From Candidatus Rokubacteria bacterium CSP1-6 (GTDB lineage: Bacteria > Methylomirabilota > Methylomirabilia > Rokubacteriales > CSP1-6), in NCBI GenBank assembly GCA_001443385.1, contig LDXP01000013.1, positions 1-43,524 of the forward strand: a stretch of DNA of 43,524 nucleotides, written 5' to 3'. Below are positions 23,576-30,946 of the stretch, in pieces (positions within the stretch are counted from its first letter, which is position 1; the number at the start of each line of letters is the position of its first letter). The notes below the pieces were generated by a model that made no database searches, was not told where the DNA came from, and saw only the letters and a program-made list of their open reading frames with translations. Position numbers and translations under genes: made by a program.

Positions 23576-24856
23576 GTGACGCTCCGGGAGGCGGGGCTCC
23601 AGATCCTGCAGGCGGCTATTAAGGCCGGGGATGTCGGCCCGCTAGTTAGGCGAGCCCTCGAGTCCATGGATCTCTCTCGGCACCGCCGGATCCTGGTGGT
23701 CGGGGCCGGGAAGGCGTCAGGCGCAATGGCTCACGCCCTCGAAGGGGTCCTGGGCGATCGGATCTCCGACGGCCTCGTGGTGGTGAAGGATGGCTACACG
23801 GCTCCCACCCAGAAGATCAAGCTGGCGGAGGCCGGCCATCCCATCCCCGACGAGCGTGGGCTCCGCGCAGCCAACGAGATCCTCGCCCTGGCCCGGTCAG
23901 CTCAAGCCGATGACCTGCTGATTGTCCTGATCTCCGGGGGTGGCTCGGCCCTCACGCCGTGCCCCGCCCCGCCGATCACGCTCGAGGAGAAGCAGGCCCT
24001 GACCCGGCTCCTCCTGGCCGCCGGCGCCACCATCAACGAGCTGAACGCCGTGCGCAAGCACTGCTCGCTCATCAAGGGCGGGCGGCTGGCTCAGGCCGCC
24101 AGCCCAGCTCCCGTGCTGGCTCTCATTGTCTCGGATGTGATCGGTGACCCCCTGGACGTGATCGCCTCCGGGCCTACCGCTCCAGACCAGACGACCTATG
24201 CCGACGCGTTGGCGATCCTGGATCGCTTCGGGCTTCGAGCCAAAGCGCCCGGAGTGGTCGTGGAGCATCTGGAACGGGGGGCCAGGGGAGAGATTCCCGA
24301 GACTCACAAGGCCGACGATCCCGTCTTTCGCCACGTCCAGAACCGCGTTATCGGCGGTAACAGCCTCGTCGTCGAGGCGGCTGTCCGGGAGGCGGAAGCC
24401 CTTGGGCTTCGCGTCTCGTTCGTGACCCGCGCTCTGCGCGGCGAGGCCAGGGAGGTGGCGAAGGAGTTCTGCGGCCTGGCAGCGGCTGTGACCCCGCCGG
24501 CGTGCCTCATCGCGGGGGGAGAGACCACGGTGACAGTCAAGGGAAAAGGCGTCGGGGGGCGGTGCCAGGAGTTCGCTCTGGCGGCGGCGCTTGGGATTCA
24601 GGGGATGGAGGATGTGCTGGTTCTGGCCGCCGGCACCGACGGCACCGACGGCCCGACCGACGCCGCCGGCGCGCTCGCGGACGGGAACACAATCACAAAG
24701 GCCACGCGTCGGAATCTCGACGCTCACGCCTCTCTCGAGGCCAATGACTCATATCGATTTTTCTCCGATCTCGGGGACCTCATAACGACCGGCCCGACCA
24801 ACACGGCCCTCCTCGACCTCTACCTGCTCCTGGCCGGCCCGCTGCCTTCTGAATAG
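23576..24856 (+). CDS. glycerate 2-kinase, GK-II (DUF4147/MOFRL) type
   Basis: The 426-residue enzyme is of the class II glycerate kinase family, which phosphorylates D-glycerate to 2-phosphoglycerate with ATP. The N-terminal domain has VVGAGKASGAMA, GHPIPDERG and the phosphate-binding LISGGGSAL; then ELNAVRKHCSLIKGGRLA and IASGPTAPD. The C-terminal MOFRL domain has AGGETTVTVKGKGVGGRCQEF (shown here by its key parts) and AAGTDGTDGPTDAAGA. It would serve glyoxylate/serine-cycle or sugar-acid metabolism. It stands alone before rlmN, starting with GTG close to a -10-like element. Confidence 0.92.
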   Translation: MTLREAGLQILQAAIKAGDVGPLVRRALESMDLSRHRRILVVGAGKASGAMAHALEGVLGDRISDGLVVVKDGYTAPTQKIKLAEAGHPIPDERGLRAANEILALARSAQADDLLIVLISGGGSALTPCPAPPITLEEKQALTRLLLAAGATINELNAVRKHCSLIKGGRLAQAASPAPVLALIVSDVIGDPLDVIASGPTAPDQTTYADALAILDRFGLRAKAPGVVVEHLERGARGEIPETHKADDPVFRHVQNRVIGGNSLVVEAAVREAEALGLRVSFVTRALRGEAREVAKEFCGLAAAVTPPACLIAGGETTVTVKGKGVGGRCQEFALAAALGIQGMEDVLVLAAGTDGTDGPTDAAGALADGNTITKATRRNLDAHASLEANDSYRFFSDLGDLITTGPTNTALLDLYLLLAGPLPSE

Positions 24857-24911
24857 GCGAAACGCTCCGAAGGTTTGATTTCACGAAACCCCGATGCTGA
24901 AACCCACAGGG

Positions 24912-24945
24912 TTATCCACCGGGGACGCACAGGAATTGTGGAAAA
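24912..24945. promoter_or_regulatory. two DnaA-box-like sequences in opposite orientation
   Basis: TTATCCACC (24912-24920, one mismatch to the DnaA box) and, on the minus strand, TTTTCCACA (24945-24937, matching TTWTNCACA) are separated by 16 bases upstream of rlmN. No dnaA or dnaN is nearby, so an origin is unlikely. They may be a DnaA titration or regulatory site, or chance. Confidence 0.35.
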
Positions 24946-24954
24946 CTCTTGTGT

Positions 24955-24960
24955 TATTCT
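24955..24960 (+). promoter_or_regulatory. candidate -10 element for rlmN
   Basis: TATTCT is followed by nine bases and then the ATG at 24970, again allowing a very short or absent leader. The upstream DnaA-box-like site would overlap the -35 region. Confidence 0.38.
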
Positions 24961-24969
24961 AGGGCGGCC

Positions 24970-26019
24970 ATGGCCGATGTGGATCTGCTTTCGCTCTTGC
25001 CCGAGGAACTCGAGACGCTGGCCCGGCGTCTCGGCGCCGACGGCTACCGCGGACGCCAGCTGGCCACCTGGCTCTTCAAGAAGGGCGTCTATGACTTCGA
25101 GGCCATGTCGAACCTCCCTAAGGACTTCCGGGCGCGGCTGGCGGAGGAGGCTTTCGTGGGGGTTCCTGACGTCGAGCGCGTCGTCCCTTCCCGGGACGGC
25201 AGCCAGAAGTTCGTCCTTCGGCTGGCCGACGGCGCCCGGATCCACGCCGTCCTCATGCCCGACCGTGACCGGCTCACCCTCTGCCTCTCCGTCCAGGTCG
25301 GATGCGGCTTTGCCTGCGCGTTCTGCTTCACCGGGACCATGGGCCTGATTCGCAACCTGACCGCGGGGGAAATCGTGGGTCAGCCGGCGGCCGTCCGCCA
25401 GACACTTCCCCCCGAAACGCGTATTACCCATCTCGTCTTCATGGGCATGGGCGAGCCGCTGGCCAACTACGAGGCCGTGGTCAAGGCGCTCAGGCTCCTG
25501 ACCCATCCCGGCGCCTTCGGCTATTCGCCGCGGAGGATCACCGTCTCGACGGTGGGGCTGGTCAGCGGGATGCAGAAGCTCGCCAAGGAAAGCCTCAAGG
25601 TCAACCTGGCGGTCTCGCTCCACGCCACGACGGACGCGGTGCGGGAGCGCCTCATGCCGGTGAACAAGAGCTGGCCCCTCGAGGATCTCCTGGCGGCCTG
25701 CCGTCGCTTCCCGCTCCCGGTGCGCCGGCGGATGACCTTCGAGTACGTGCTGCTGGATGACGTCAACGATTCGCCGGAGGACGCGATCCGGCTGACCCGC
25801 CTCCTCAAGGGCGTCCGCGCCAAGGTCAACCTGATCCCGTTCAACGCGTGGGAGGGCTCGGGGTTCCGGCGGCCGCCGCTCCAGCGCATCCTGGCGTTCC
25901 AGGCGATCCTGCAGGAGCACGGGATCACCGCCACGGTCCGCTGGTCGAAGGGCGAAGATATCGGCGCCGCCTGTGGCCAACTGAAGGAAAGCTCCTCCAA
26001 GGAAAGGGTACTCGCATGA
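24970..26019 (+). CDS. rlmN: dual-specificity rRNA/tRNA adenine-C2 methyltransferase RlmN
   Basis: The 349-residue radical-SAM enzyme methylates C2 of A2503 in 23S rRNA and A37 in some tRNAs. The N-terminal accessory domain has GYRGRQLATWLFKKGVYDF. The cluster motif is CGFACAFCFTGTMG (C-x3-C-x2-C). Downstream are FMGMGEPLANYEAV, RRITVSTVGLV, NLAVSLHAT, FEYVLLDDVNDS and IPFNAWEGSGF. The conserved late cysteine expected to form the methyl-transfer adduct is probably in GAACGQLK. The start is set at MADVDLLSLLPEE; the longer open frame upstream would read through the promoter region. The stop overlaps the mtaB ATG. Confidence 0.95.
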   Translation: MADVDLLSLLPEELETLARRLGADGYRGRQLATWLFKKGVYDFEAMSNLPKDFRARLAEEAFVGVPDVERVVPSRDGSQKFVLRLADGARIHAVLMPDRDRLTLCLSVQVGCGFACAFCFTGTMGLIRNLTAGEIVGQPAAVRQTLPPETRITHLVFMGMGEPLANYEAVVKALRLLTHPGAFGYSPRRITVSTVGLVSGMQKLAKESLKVNLAVSLHATTDAVRERLMPVNKSWPLEDLLAACRRFPLPVRRRMTFEYVLLDDVNDSPEDAIRLTRLLKGVRAKVNLIPFNAWEGSGFRRPPLQRILAFQAILQEHGITATVRWSKGEDIGAACGQLKESSSKERVLA

Positions 26020-27446
26020 CCGGGCCTGACCTCGCGGAGTCTGATCACGCGGGTTCGAGCGCGGGCTTCGCCCGCGCAACCCTGGGGGGAGGAATCGGAA
26101 GGGGGGCGAAGCCCCCCTCTGAGGGGAAGACCATCGCCTTCGCGACCGTGGGATGCAAGCTCAACCAGGCCGAGACCCAGGAGATGGAGGAGCTCCTCGC
26201 CTCCCGGGGCTACCGTCCCGTCCCCTTCGACGAGCCGGCCCAGGTGTACGTCATCAACACCTGCACCGTGACGGGTCGCGCCGACTTCTCCGATCGCCAG
26301 ATGATCCGCCGGGCGATCGCCCGGAATCCCCAGGCGCTGGTCGTGGTCGCGGGCTGCTATGCCCAGACCGATCCCGCGGCGATCGCGCGCATCTCCGGCG
26401 TGGACCTGATCGTCGGCAACCAGGAGAAGTACGAGCTGGCGGGTCTGCTCGATTCCCTCACGAAGCGCGCGACGCCTCTCGTCAGGGTAGGGGATATCCG
26501 GAAGGCCGTGAATGTCCCCGTGGCCCCCGTCACCCATTTCAGGGGACGCTCCCGGGCTTTCGTCAAGATCCAGGACGGCTGCCAGCACCGCTGCGCCTTC
26601 TGCATCGTCCCCCTGGCGCGGGGCGGGAGCCGGAGCCAGGAGCCCAAGGTGGTCGTGGACCAGGTCCACCGCCTCGTGGAGGGGGGCTACGGCGAGGTGG
26701 TGCTGACCGGGGTGGACATGGGCCACTACGGCTGGGACCTCTTCCCGCAGACCACTCTCGCAACGCTGCTCCGGCAGATTCTGGACGTGCCGGGGCTCGG
26801 ACGGCTCCGCCTTTCGTCCATCCTGCCGCCATACTTCACCGATGAGCTGATCGAGGTGATCGCAGGATCGCCACGAATCGCCCCGCATCTCCACATCCCC
26901 CTCCAGTCGGGGAGCAACCGGGTCCTCGGGCTCATGCGCCGGCCTTATAACACGAGGATTTACGGCTCGCTGGTTGAGAGGCTTTCGAGGGCCATTCCCG
27001 ACCTCGGGCTCGGGGCCGACGTGATCGTGGGCTTCCCCGGGGAGACCGATGCCGACTTCGAGGCAACGCGGGCGCTGATCGGGGCGCTGCCGGTCTCCTA
27101 TCTCCACGTCTTCTCCTACTCCGACCGCCAGGGTACCGAGGCCGCCCGCCTTCCCGGTCATCTGCCCGCGCGGACCATCACCGAGCGAAGCAAGGTGCTG
27201 AGGCGGCTCGGCCGGGAGAAGAGCCTGGCCTTTCGCCGGCGGCAGGTCGGCCGGACCTGGGAGGTCCTCGTCCTCGAAGAGCGAGACAAGTCCACGGGAC
27301 GGCTCTCGAGCCTGACGGGCAACTACGTGGAGATCCTGTTCGACGGGACCGACGAGTGGATGGGCCGCTTCCTCAATGTATCGGTGACCGACGCGACCTC
27401 CGATCGAACCCTGGGCAAGGTGGCGGAGCCCTCGTCCGAGGCATGA
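26016..27446 (+). CDS. mtaB: tRNA t6A37 methylthiotransferase MtaB
   Basis: The 476-residue enzyme adds a methylthio group to t6A37 of tRNA using two iron-sulfur clusters and SAM. Its N-terminal cluster cysteines are in VGCKLNQAE, NTCTVTG and AGCYAQTD. The radical-SAM motif is CQHRCAFCIVPLARG. HIPLQSGSNRVLGLMRRPYN and DVIVGFPGET follow, and a TRAM-like end includes GNYVEILF. The ATG overlaps the rlmN stop and has GGAAAGG upstream. The first 38 or so residues are low-complexity and outside the family; residues 27-36 are encoded by a palindromic repeat. The real family start is around KTIAFATVGC, with no other good start codon seen there. Confidence 0.93.
   Translation: MTGPDLAESDHAGSSAGFARATLGGGIGRGAKPPSEGKTIAFATVGCKLNQAETQEMEELLASRGYRPVPFDEPAQVYVINTCTVTGRADFSDRQMIRRAIARNPQALVVVAGCYAQTDPAAIARISGVDLIVGNQEKYELAGLLDSLTKRATPLVRVGDIRKAVNVPVAPVTHFRGRSRAFVKIQDGCQHRCAFCIVPLARGGSRSQEPKVVVDQVHRLVEGGYGEVVLTGVDMGHYGWDLFPQTTLATLLRQILDVPGLGRLRLSSILPPYFTDELIEVIAGSPRIAPHLHIPLQSGSNRVLGLMRRPYNTRIYGSLVERLSRAIPDLGLGADVIVGFPGETDADFEATRALIGALPVSYLHVFSYSDRQGTEAARLPGHLPARTITERSKVLRRLGREKSLAFRRRQVGRTWEVLVLEERDKSTGRLSSLTGNYVEILFDGTDEWMGRFLNVSVTDATSDRTLGKVAEPSSEA
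26094..26123 (+). repeat. palindromic repeat family 2, copy 2 (inside the mtaB N-terminal codons)
   Basis: ATCGGAA, then the hairpin GGGGGGCGAAGCCCCCC, then TCTGAG; 28 of 30 bases match the copy at 15396-15425. A second short hairpin, GCGCGGGC/GCCCGCGC, lies just upstream at about 26060-26077. The element is read in frame as part of MtaB. Confidence 0.75.
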
Positions 27447-28414
27447 GTGACATCAAGATCGGCATCATCGGGGGGAGCGGGCTCTACGAGCTGGAGGGCC
27501 TCACCGATGTCCGCTGGACCCGGGTCAAGACCCCGTTCGGGGACCCGTCGGATGCCTACTGCGTCGGCCAGCTCGGCGCCCGGACCGTGGTTTTTCTGCC
27601 CCGCCACGGCAGGGGCCACCGGCTCATGCCCTCGGAGCTGAACTTCCGCGCCAACATCTACGGCCTCAAGGCGCTGGGCGTCGAGTGGGTGATCTCGATC
27701 AGCGCTGTCGGGAGCATGCGGGAGGATATCCGGCCCCTCGACCTCGTCATCCCCGACCAGTTCTTCGACTGGACGCGGCGACGGCCTTCGACGTTCTTCG
27801 GCGACGGCATCGTGGCCCACGTGGGGATGGCCGATCCGGTGTGTTCGGATCTGGCGGACCGCCTGGAGGCGGCAGGGCGGGCCACCGGGGCCACGGTGCA
27901 CCGCGGCGGGACCTACCTCTGCATCGAGGGCCCCCAGTTCTCCTCGAAGGCCGAATCGCGCATCTACCGGCAGTGGGGCGTGGACGTGATCGGGATGACC
28001 AACATGCCCGAGGCCAAGCTGGCCCGCGAGGCGGAGCTCTGCTACTCGACGCTCGCCCTGGCGACCGACTACGACGTCTGGCATGAGAGCGAAGAGTCGG
28101 TGAGCGTGGAGGCCGTGGTCGCCAATCTCCTCAAGAACGTCGCCACCGCCAAGGAAGTCCTGCGAAACGTCATCCCGCAGATCGGGCCGCCGCGGCGCTG
28201 CGGCTGCCCCATGCTGCTGCGGAACGCCGTGATCACCAACCCGTCGGCGTTCCCCCCGCGGACCCGCAAGGCCCTGGATCTGCTGCTTGGCAAATATTTC
28301 CCCTCGCGGCGCCCCTCTCCCCCTCACCCTGCCCTCTCCCCCCGGGGGGGAGAGGATAAAGGTGAGGGGGCCAGGAATAGGGTGAGGGGACGCCGGAGGC
28401 GCGGCCGTGGCTGA
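27443..28414 (+). CDS. mtnP: S-methyl-5'-thioadenosine phosphorylase, with repeat-encoded tail
   Basis: The 323-residue enzyme is of the MTAP/PNP family, splitting 5'-methylthioadenosine with phosphate into adenine and methylthioribose-1-phosphate. Motifs are IGIIGGSGLYELEGL, LPRHGRGHRLMPSELNFRAN, ISAVGSMRED, CIEGPQFSSKAESRIYR, and GMTNMPEAKLAREAELCY with DYDVWH. The family fold ends near residue 288. The last ~34 residues (PSPPHPALSPRGG and on) come from a family-1 palindromic repeat, so the stop has been moved into the next gene and now overlaps it by 8 bases. The ATG overlaps the mtaB stop. Methionine salvage is the expected pathway. Confidence 0.93.
   Translation: MSDIKIGIIGGSGLYELEGLTDVRWTRVKTPFGDPSDAYCVGQLGARTVVFLPRHGRGHRLMPSELNFRANIYGLKALGVEWVISISAVGSMREDIRPLDLVIPDQFFDWTRRRPSTFFGDGIVAHVGMADPVCSDLADRLEAAGRATGATVHRGGTYLCIEGPQFSSKAESRIYRQWGVDVIGMTNMPEAKLAREAELCYSTLALATDYDVWHESEESVSVEAVVANLLKNVATAKEVLRNVIPQIGPPRRCGCPMLLRNAVITNPSAFPPRTRKALDLLLGKYFPSRRPSPPHPALSPRGGEDKGEGARNRVRGRRRRGRG
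28312..28390 (+). repeat. palindromic repeat family 1, copy 2 (long form)
   Basis: An extended imperfect palindrome: CCCTCACCCTGCCCTCTCCC pairs through a C/G-run centre with GGGGAGAGG and GGTGAGGGG further on, then GGGTGAGGGG again. It encodes the mtnP tail in frame and lies just ahead of the PfkB gene start. Confidence 0.75.
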
Positions 28415-29315
28415 CCTTCTCGTCGTCGGCTCCGTGGCGCTGGACAGCGTCACCACTCCCTTCGGGCAGGTGACCGAGGTCCTCGGCGGCTCGGCCACCT
28501 ACTTCTCCTACGCCGCCAGCTTCTTCACCGACGTGAAGGTGGTGGCGGTGGTGGGGGAGGATTTCCCGAAGGCGCACCTGGCGGCGCTCAAGGATCGGGG
28601 CGTGGACCTTTCCGGACTCCAGATCACCCACGGCCAGACCTTCCGGTGGGTGGGGGAGTACGGCTTCGACCTGAACGAAGCGAAAACGCTGGACACCCGG
28701 CTGAACGTCTTCGCCAACTTCCGGCCGTCGCTCTCGGGCGCCCACAAGAAGATCCCGTTCCTCTTCCTGGCGAACATCGACCCGGAGCTGCAGCTGGAGG
28801 TGCTCCGCCAGGTGGAGCGGCCGCAGCTCGTGGCGCTGGACACCATGAACTTCTGGATCGAAGGCAAGCGCCAGGCGCTGCTCGGGGTGCTGGCGGAGGT
28901 AGACGTCCTCCTCATCAACGACGCCGAGGCGCGCCAGCTCGCGCGCGAGCCCAATGTCATCAAAGCGGCGCGCGCCATCCTCGGCATGGGGCCGCGCACC
29001 GTCGTCGTCAAGCGCGGCGAGTACGGCTCCCTGATGGTCTCCGACGGCTCGTTCTTCTTCGTCCCGGCCTACCCGATGGAATCGGTGCTCGACCCGACGG
29101 GGGCGGGCGACACGTTCGCCGGAGGGTTCATGGGCCACCTGGCCCGGGAGGGGCGGACGGATCTGGACTCGGTGCGCCGCGCCATCGTCTTCGGCTCGGT
29201 GATGGCCTCGTTCACGGTGGAGGACTTCTCGCTGAACCGCCTGCTCCACCTCAAGGCCGACGAGATCGAGCGGCGCTACGCGTCGTTCCAGGATCTCGTC
29301 CGCTTCGAGATCTGA
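28407..29315 (+). CDS. PfkB-family carbohydrate/nucleoside kinase
   Basis: The 302-residue kinase is of the ribokinase/PfkB fold. It opens with LLVVGSVALDSV and GGSATYFSYAA, and the signature with the catalytic aspartate is DPTGAGDTFAGGF near residue 229-241. VVVKRGEYGSL and INDAEARQLA are also family features. The sugar is not obvious. Its position directly after mtnP, overlapping it by 8 bases, suggests a role in handling the ribose part of methylthioadenosine or a related nucleoside. GTG at 28407 is in range of a GGAGG-containing stretch. Substrate is inference only. Confidence 0.88.
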   Translation: MADLLVVGSVALDSVTTPFGQVTEVLGGSATYFSYAASFFTDVKVVAVVGEDFPKAHLAALKDRGVDLSGLQITHGQTFRWVGEYGFDLNEAKTLDTRLNVFANFRPSLSGAHKKIPFLFLANIDPELQLEVLRQVERPQLVALDTMNFWIEGKRQALLGVLAEVDVLLINDAEARQLAREPNVIKAARAILGMGPRTVVVKRGEYGSLMVSDGSFFFVPAYPMESVLDPTGAGDTFAGGFMGHLAREGRTDLDSVRRAIVFGSVMASFTVEDFSLNRLLHLKADEIERRYASFQDLVRFEI

Positions 29316-29316
29316 G

Positions 29317-30168
29317 ATGACCCCGGCGCTCCGCACGAAATACGACCGGCTGCTCGGCATCCTGAAGGAGCTGGAGAGCGTCATTGTGGCCTTCTCGGGC
29401 GGGGTGGACTCGACCTTCCTGGCCAAAGCCGCCAAGGACGCGCTGGGTGACAAGGCACTCCTCGTCACCGCCGACTCGGAAACCTACCCCGCGTCCGAGC
29501 TCGAAGAGTCCCGACGCCTGGCGAGGCACCTCGGGATGCGTCACCTGGTCATCGAGACCCGGGAGCTGGACAACCCCGAATACGCCAGGAACGCTCCCAA
29601 CCGCTGCTTCTTCTGCAAGGAGGAGCTGTTCACCAAGCTCGGGCCGCTGGCAGCGCGGGAAGGGATGGCGCACCTCGTGTACGGCGCCAACATGGACGAC
29701 CTGGGCGATCACCGCCCGGGCATGGAGGCGGCGAAGCGCATGGGGGTGAGGGCGCCCCTGATCGAGGCGGAGTTCTGGAAGACGGAGATCCGGGAGCTCT
29801 CCCGCGAGTTCGACCTGCCGACCTGGGACAAGCCGTCCTTCGCCTGCCTCTCTTCTCGCTTCCAGTACGGCGACGGCATCACGGCAGAGAAGTTGAGGCA
29901 GGTGGACGCCGCGGAGGCGTTCGTCCGGAGCCTCGGCTTCAAGCAGTTCCGCGTGCGCCACCACGACCGCCTCGCGCGCCTGGAGATCGCCCGGGAGGAG
30001 ATGGGGCGGCTCTGGGAGGACGGAATCCAGGACTCCATCGTGGCGCGCTTCAGGGAGCTCGGGTATCTCTACGTTGCCGTGGATCTCCAGGGCTTCAGGA
30101 GCGGGAGCGCCAACGACGCGCTCAAGCTGATCCGGAAGATTCCCTCTCCCCCTCGGGGAAAGGGTTAG
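29317..30168 (+). CDS. larE: LarE, sacrificial sulfur transferase for nickel-pincer cofactor
   Basis: The 283-residue PP-loop ATPase has SGGVDSTFLAKAA near residue 24. LarE adenylates the pyridinium dicarboxylate mononucleotide made by LarB and donates sulfur from its own cysteine, leaving dehydroalanine. The expected cysteine is present in KPSFACLSSRF. Other family parts are NRCFFCKEEL and GANMDDLGDHRPG. The family fold ends near LKLIRKI; the last nine residues, up to the stop, are read from a family-1 palindromic repeat. The ATG follows the PfkB stop by 1 base. LarB and LarC follow in the same direction. Confidence 0.94.
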   Translation: MTPALRTKYDRLLGILKELESVIVAFSGGVDSTFLAKAAKDALGDKALLVTADSETYPASELEESRRLARHLGMRHLVIETRELDNPEYARNAPNRCFFCKEELFTKLGPLAAREGMAHLVYGANMDDLGDHRPGMEAAKRMGVRAPLIEAEFWKTEIRELSREFDLPTWDKPSFACLSSRFQYGDGITAEKLRQVDAAEAFVRSLGFKQFRVRHHDRLARLEIAREEMGRLWEDGIQDSIVARFRELGYLYVAVDLQGFRSGSANDALKLIRKIPSPPRGKG

Positions 30169-30180
30169 GGGGAGGGGGGA
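30142..30180 (+). repeat. palindromic repeat family 1, copy 3 (short form)
   Basis: CCCTCTCCCCCTC is followed by GGGGAAAGGGTTAGGGGGAGGGGGGA. It encodes the LarE tail and stop codon, and its right end serves as the purine-rich ribosome-site region of larB. Confidence 0.65.
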
Positions 30181-30183
30181 CCG

Positions 30184-30942
30184 GTGGACCGCGACCGGCT
30201 CAAGGCGCTCCTGGAGGACGTCCGGGCGGGCCGGCTCTCGCCGGAGGAGGCGCTCGCCCGGCTGCGCGATCTCCCGTACGAGGATCTGAGGTTCGCCAAG
30301 GTGGACCTGCACCGGTCGCTCCGCGCGGGCGCGCCGGAAGCCGTCTTCTGCCAGGGAAAGACCCTCGAGCAGGTGGTGGCCATCGTCTCGCGGCTGACCG
30401 CCCATCACGACAACGTCCTGGCGACGCGCGCCACGGCCGAGGTAGCCGGGGCGATCGCTGCCGCCGGCCTTCCTCACGACTATCACGCCCAGGCCCGGAT
30501 CGTCGTCGTCAAGCCAAAGCCCGTCGAGGGCGTCGGGCTGATCGCCGTCGTCACCGCGGGTACCTCGGACATCCCGGTCGCGGAGGAAGCCGCGGTTACC
30601 GCCGAGGTCCTGGGCAACCGCGTGGAGCGGATCTACGATGTGGGCGTCGCTGGCCTCCACCGGGTGCTGGATCACCACCACGTGCTGAGCGAGGCCAACG
30701 TCATCATCGCTGTCGCGGGCATGGAGGGGGCGCTGCCGAGCGTCATCGGTGGCCTCGTGGACCGACCCGTCCTCGCGGTCCCGACGAGCGTCGGCTACGG
30801 CGCCTCCTTCGGCGGGATCGCCGCGCTCCTGGCCATGCTCAATTCCTGCGCGCCGGGGGTGAGCGTGGTGAATATCGACAACGGCTACGGCGCCGCCGTT
30901 CAGGCCAATCAGATCAACAAGCTCGTCAGCAAGGTTCGCTAG
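30184..30942 (+). CDS. larB: LarB, pyridinium-3,5-biscarboxylic acid mononucleotide synthase
   Basis: The 252-residue protein is LarB, which carboxylates and hydrolyses nicotinic acid adenine dinucleotide in the first step of nickel-pincer nucleotide synthesis. The C-terminal part resembles PurE: GVGLIAVVTAGTSDIPVAEE, then DVGVAGLHRVL, AVAGMEGALPSVIGGLVD and PTSVGYGASFGG. The N-terminal helical part (LEDVRAGRLSPEEALARL, DLHRSLRAGAPEAVFCQGKT) is also typical. The GTG start is preceded by GGAGGGGGG from the adjacent repeat, spaced four bases, which is close. It lies between larE and larC. Confidence 0.95.
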   Translation: MDRDRLKALLEDVRAGRLSPEEALARLRDLPYEDLRFAKVDLHRSLRAGAPEAVFCQGKTLEQVVAIVSRLTAHHDNVLATRATAEVAGAIAAAGLPHDYHAQARIVVVKPKPVEGVGLIAVVTAGTSDIPVAEEAAVTAEVLGNRVERIYDVGVAGLHRVLDHHHVLSEANVIIAVAGMEGALPSVIGGLVDRPVLAVPTSVGYGASFGGIAALLAMLNSCAPGVSVVNIDNGYGAAVQANQINKLVSKVR

Positions 30943-30946
30943 GCCC

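Noticed and set aside
24912-24945. Replication origin.
   Set aside because: Only two boxes, no AT-rich unwinding region of note and no dnaA/dnaN/gyrB nearby.
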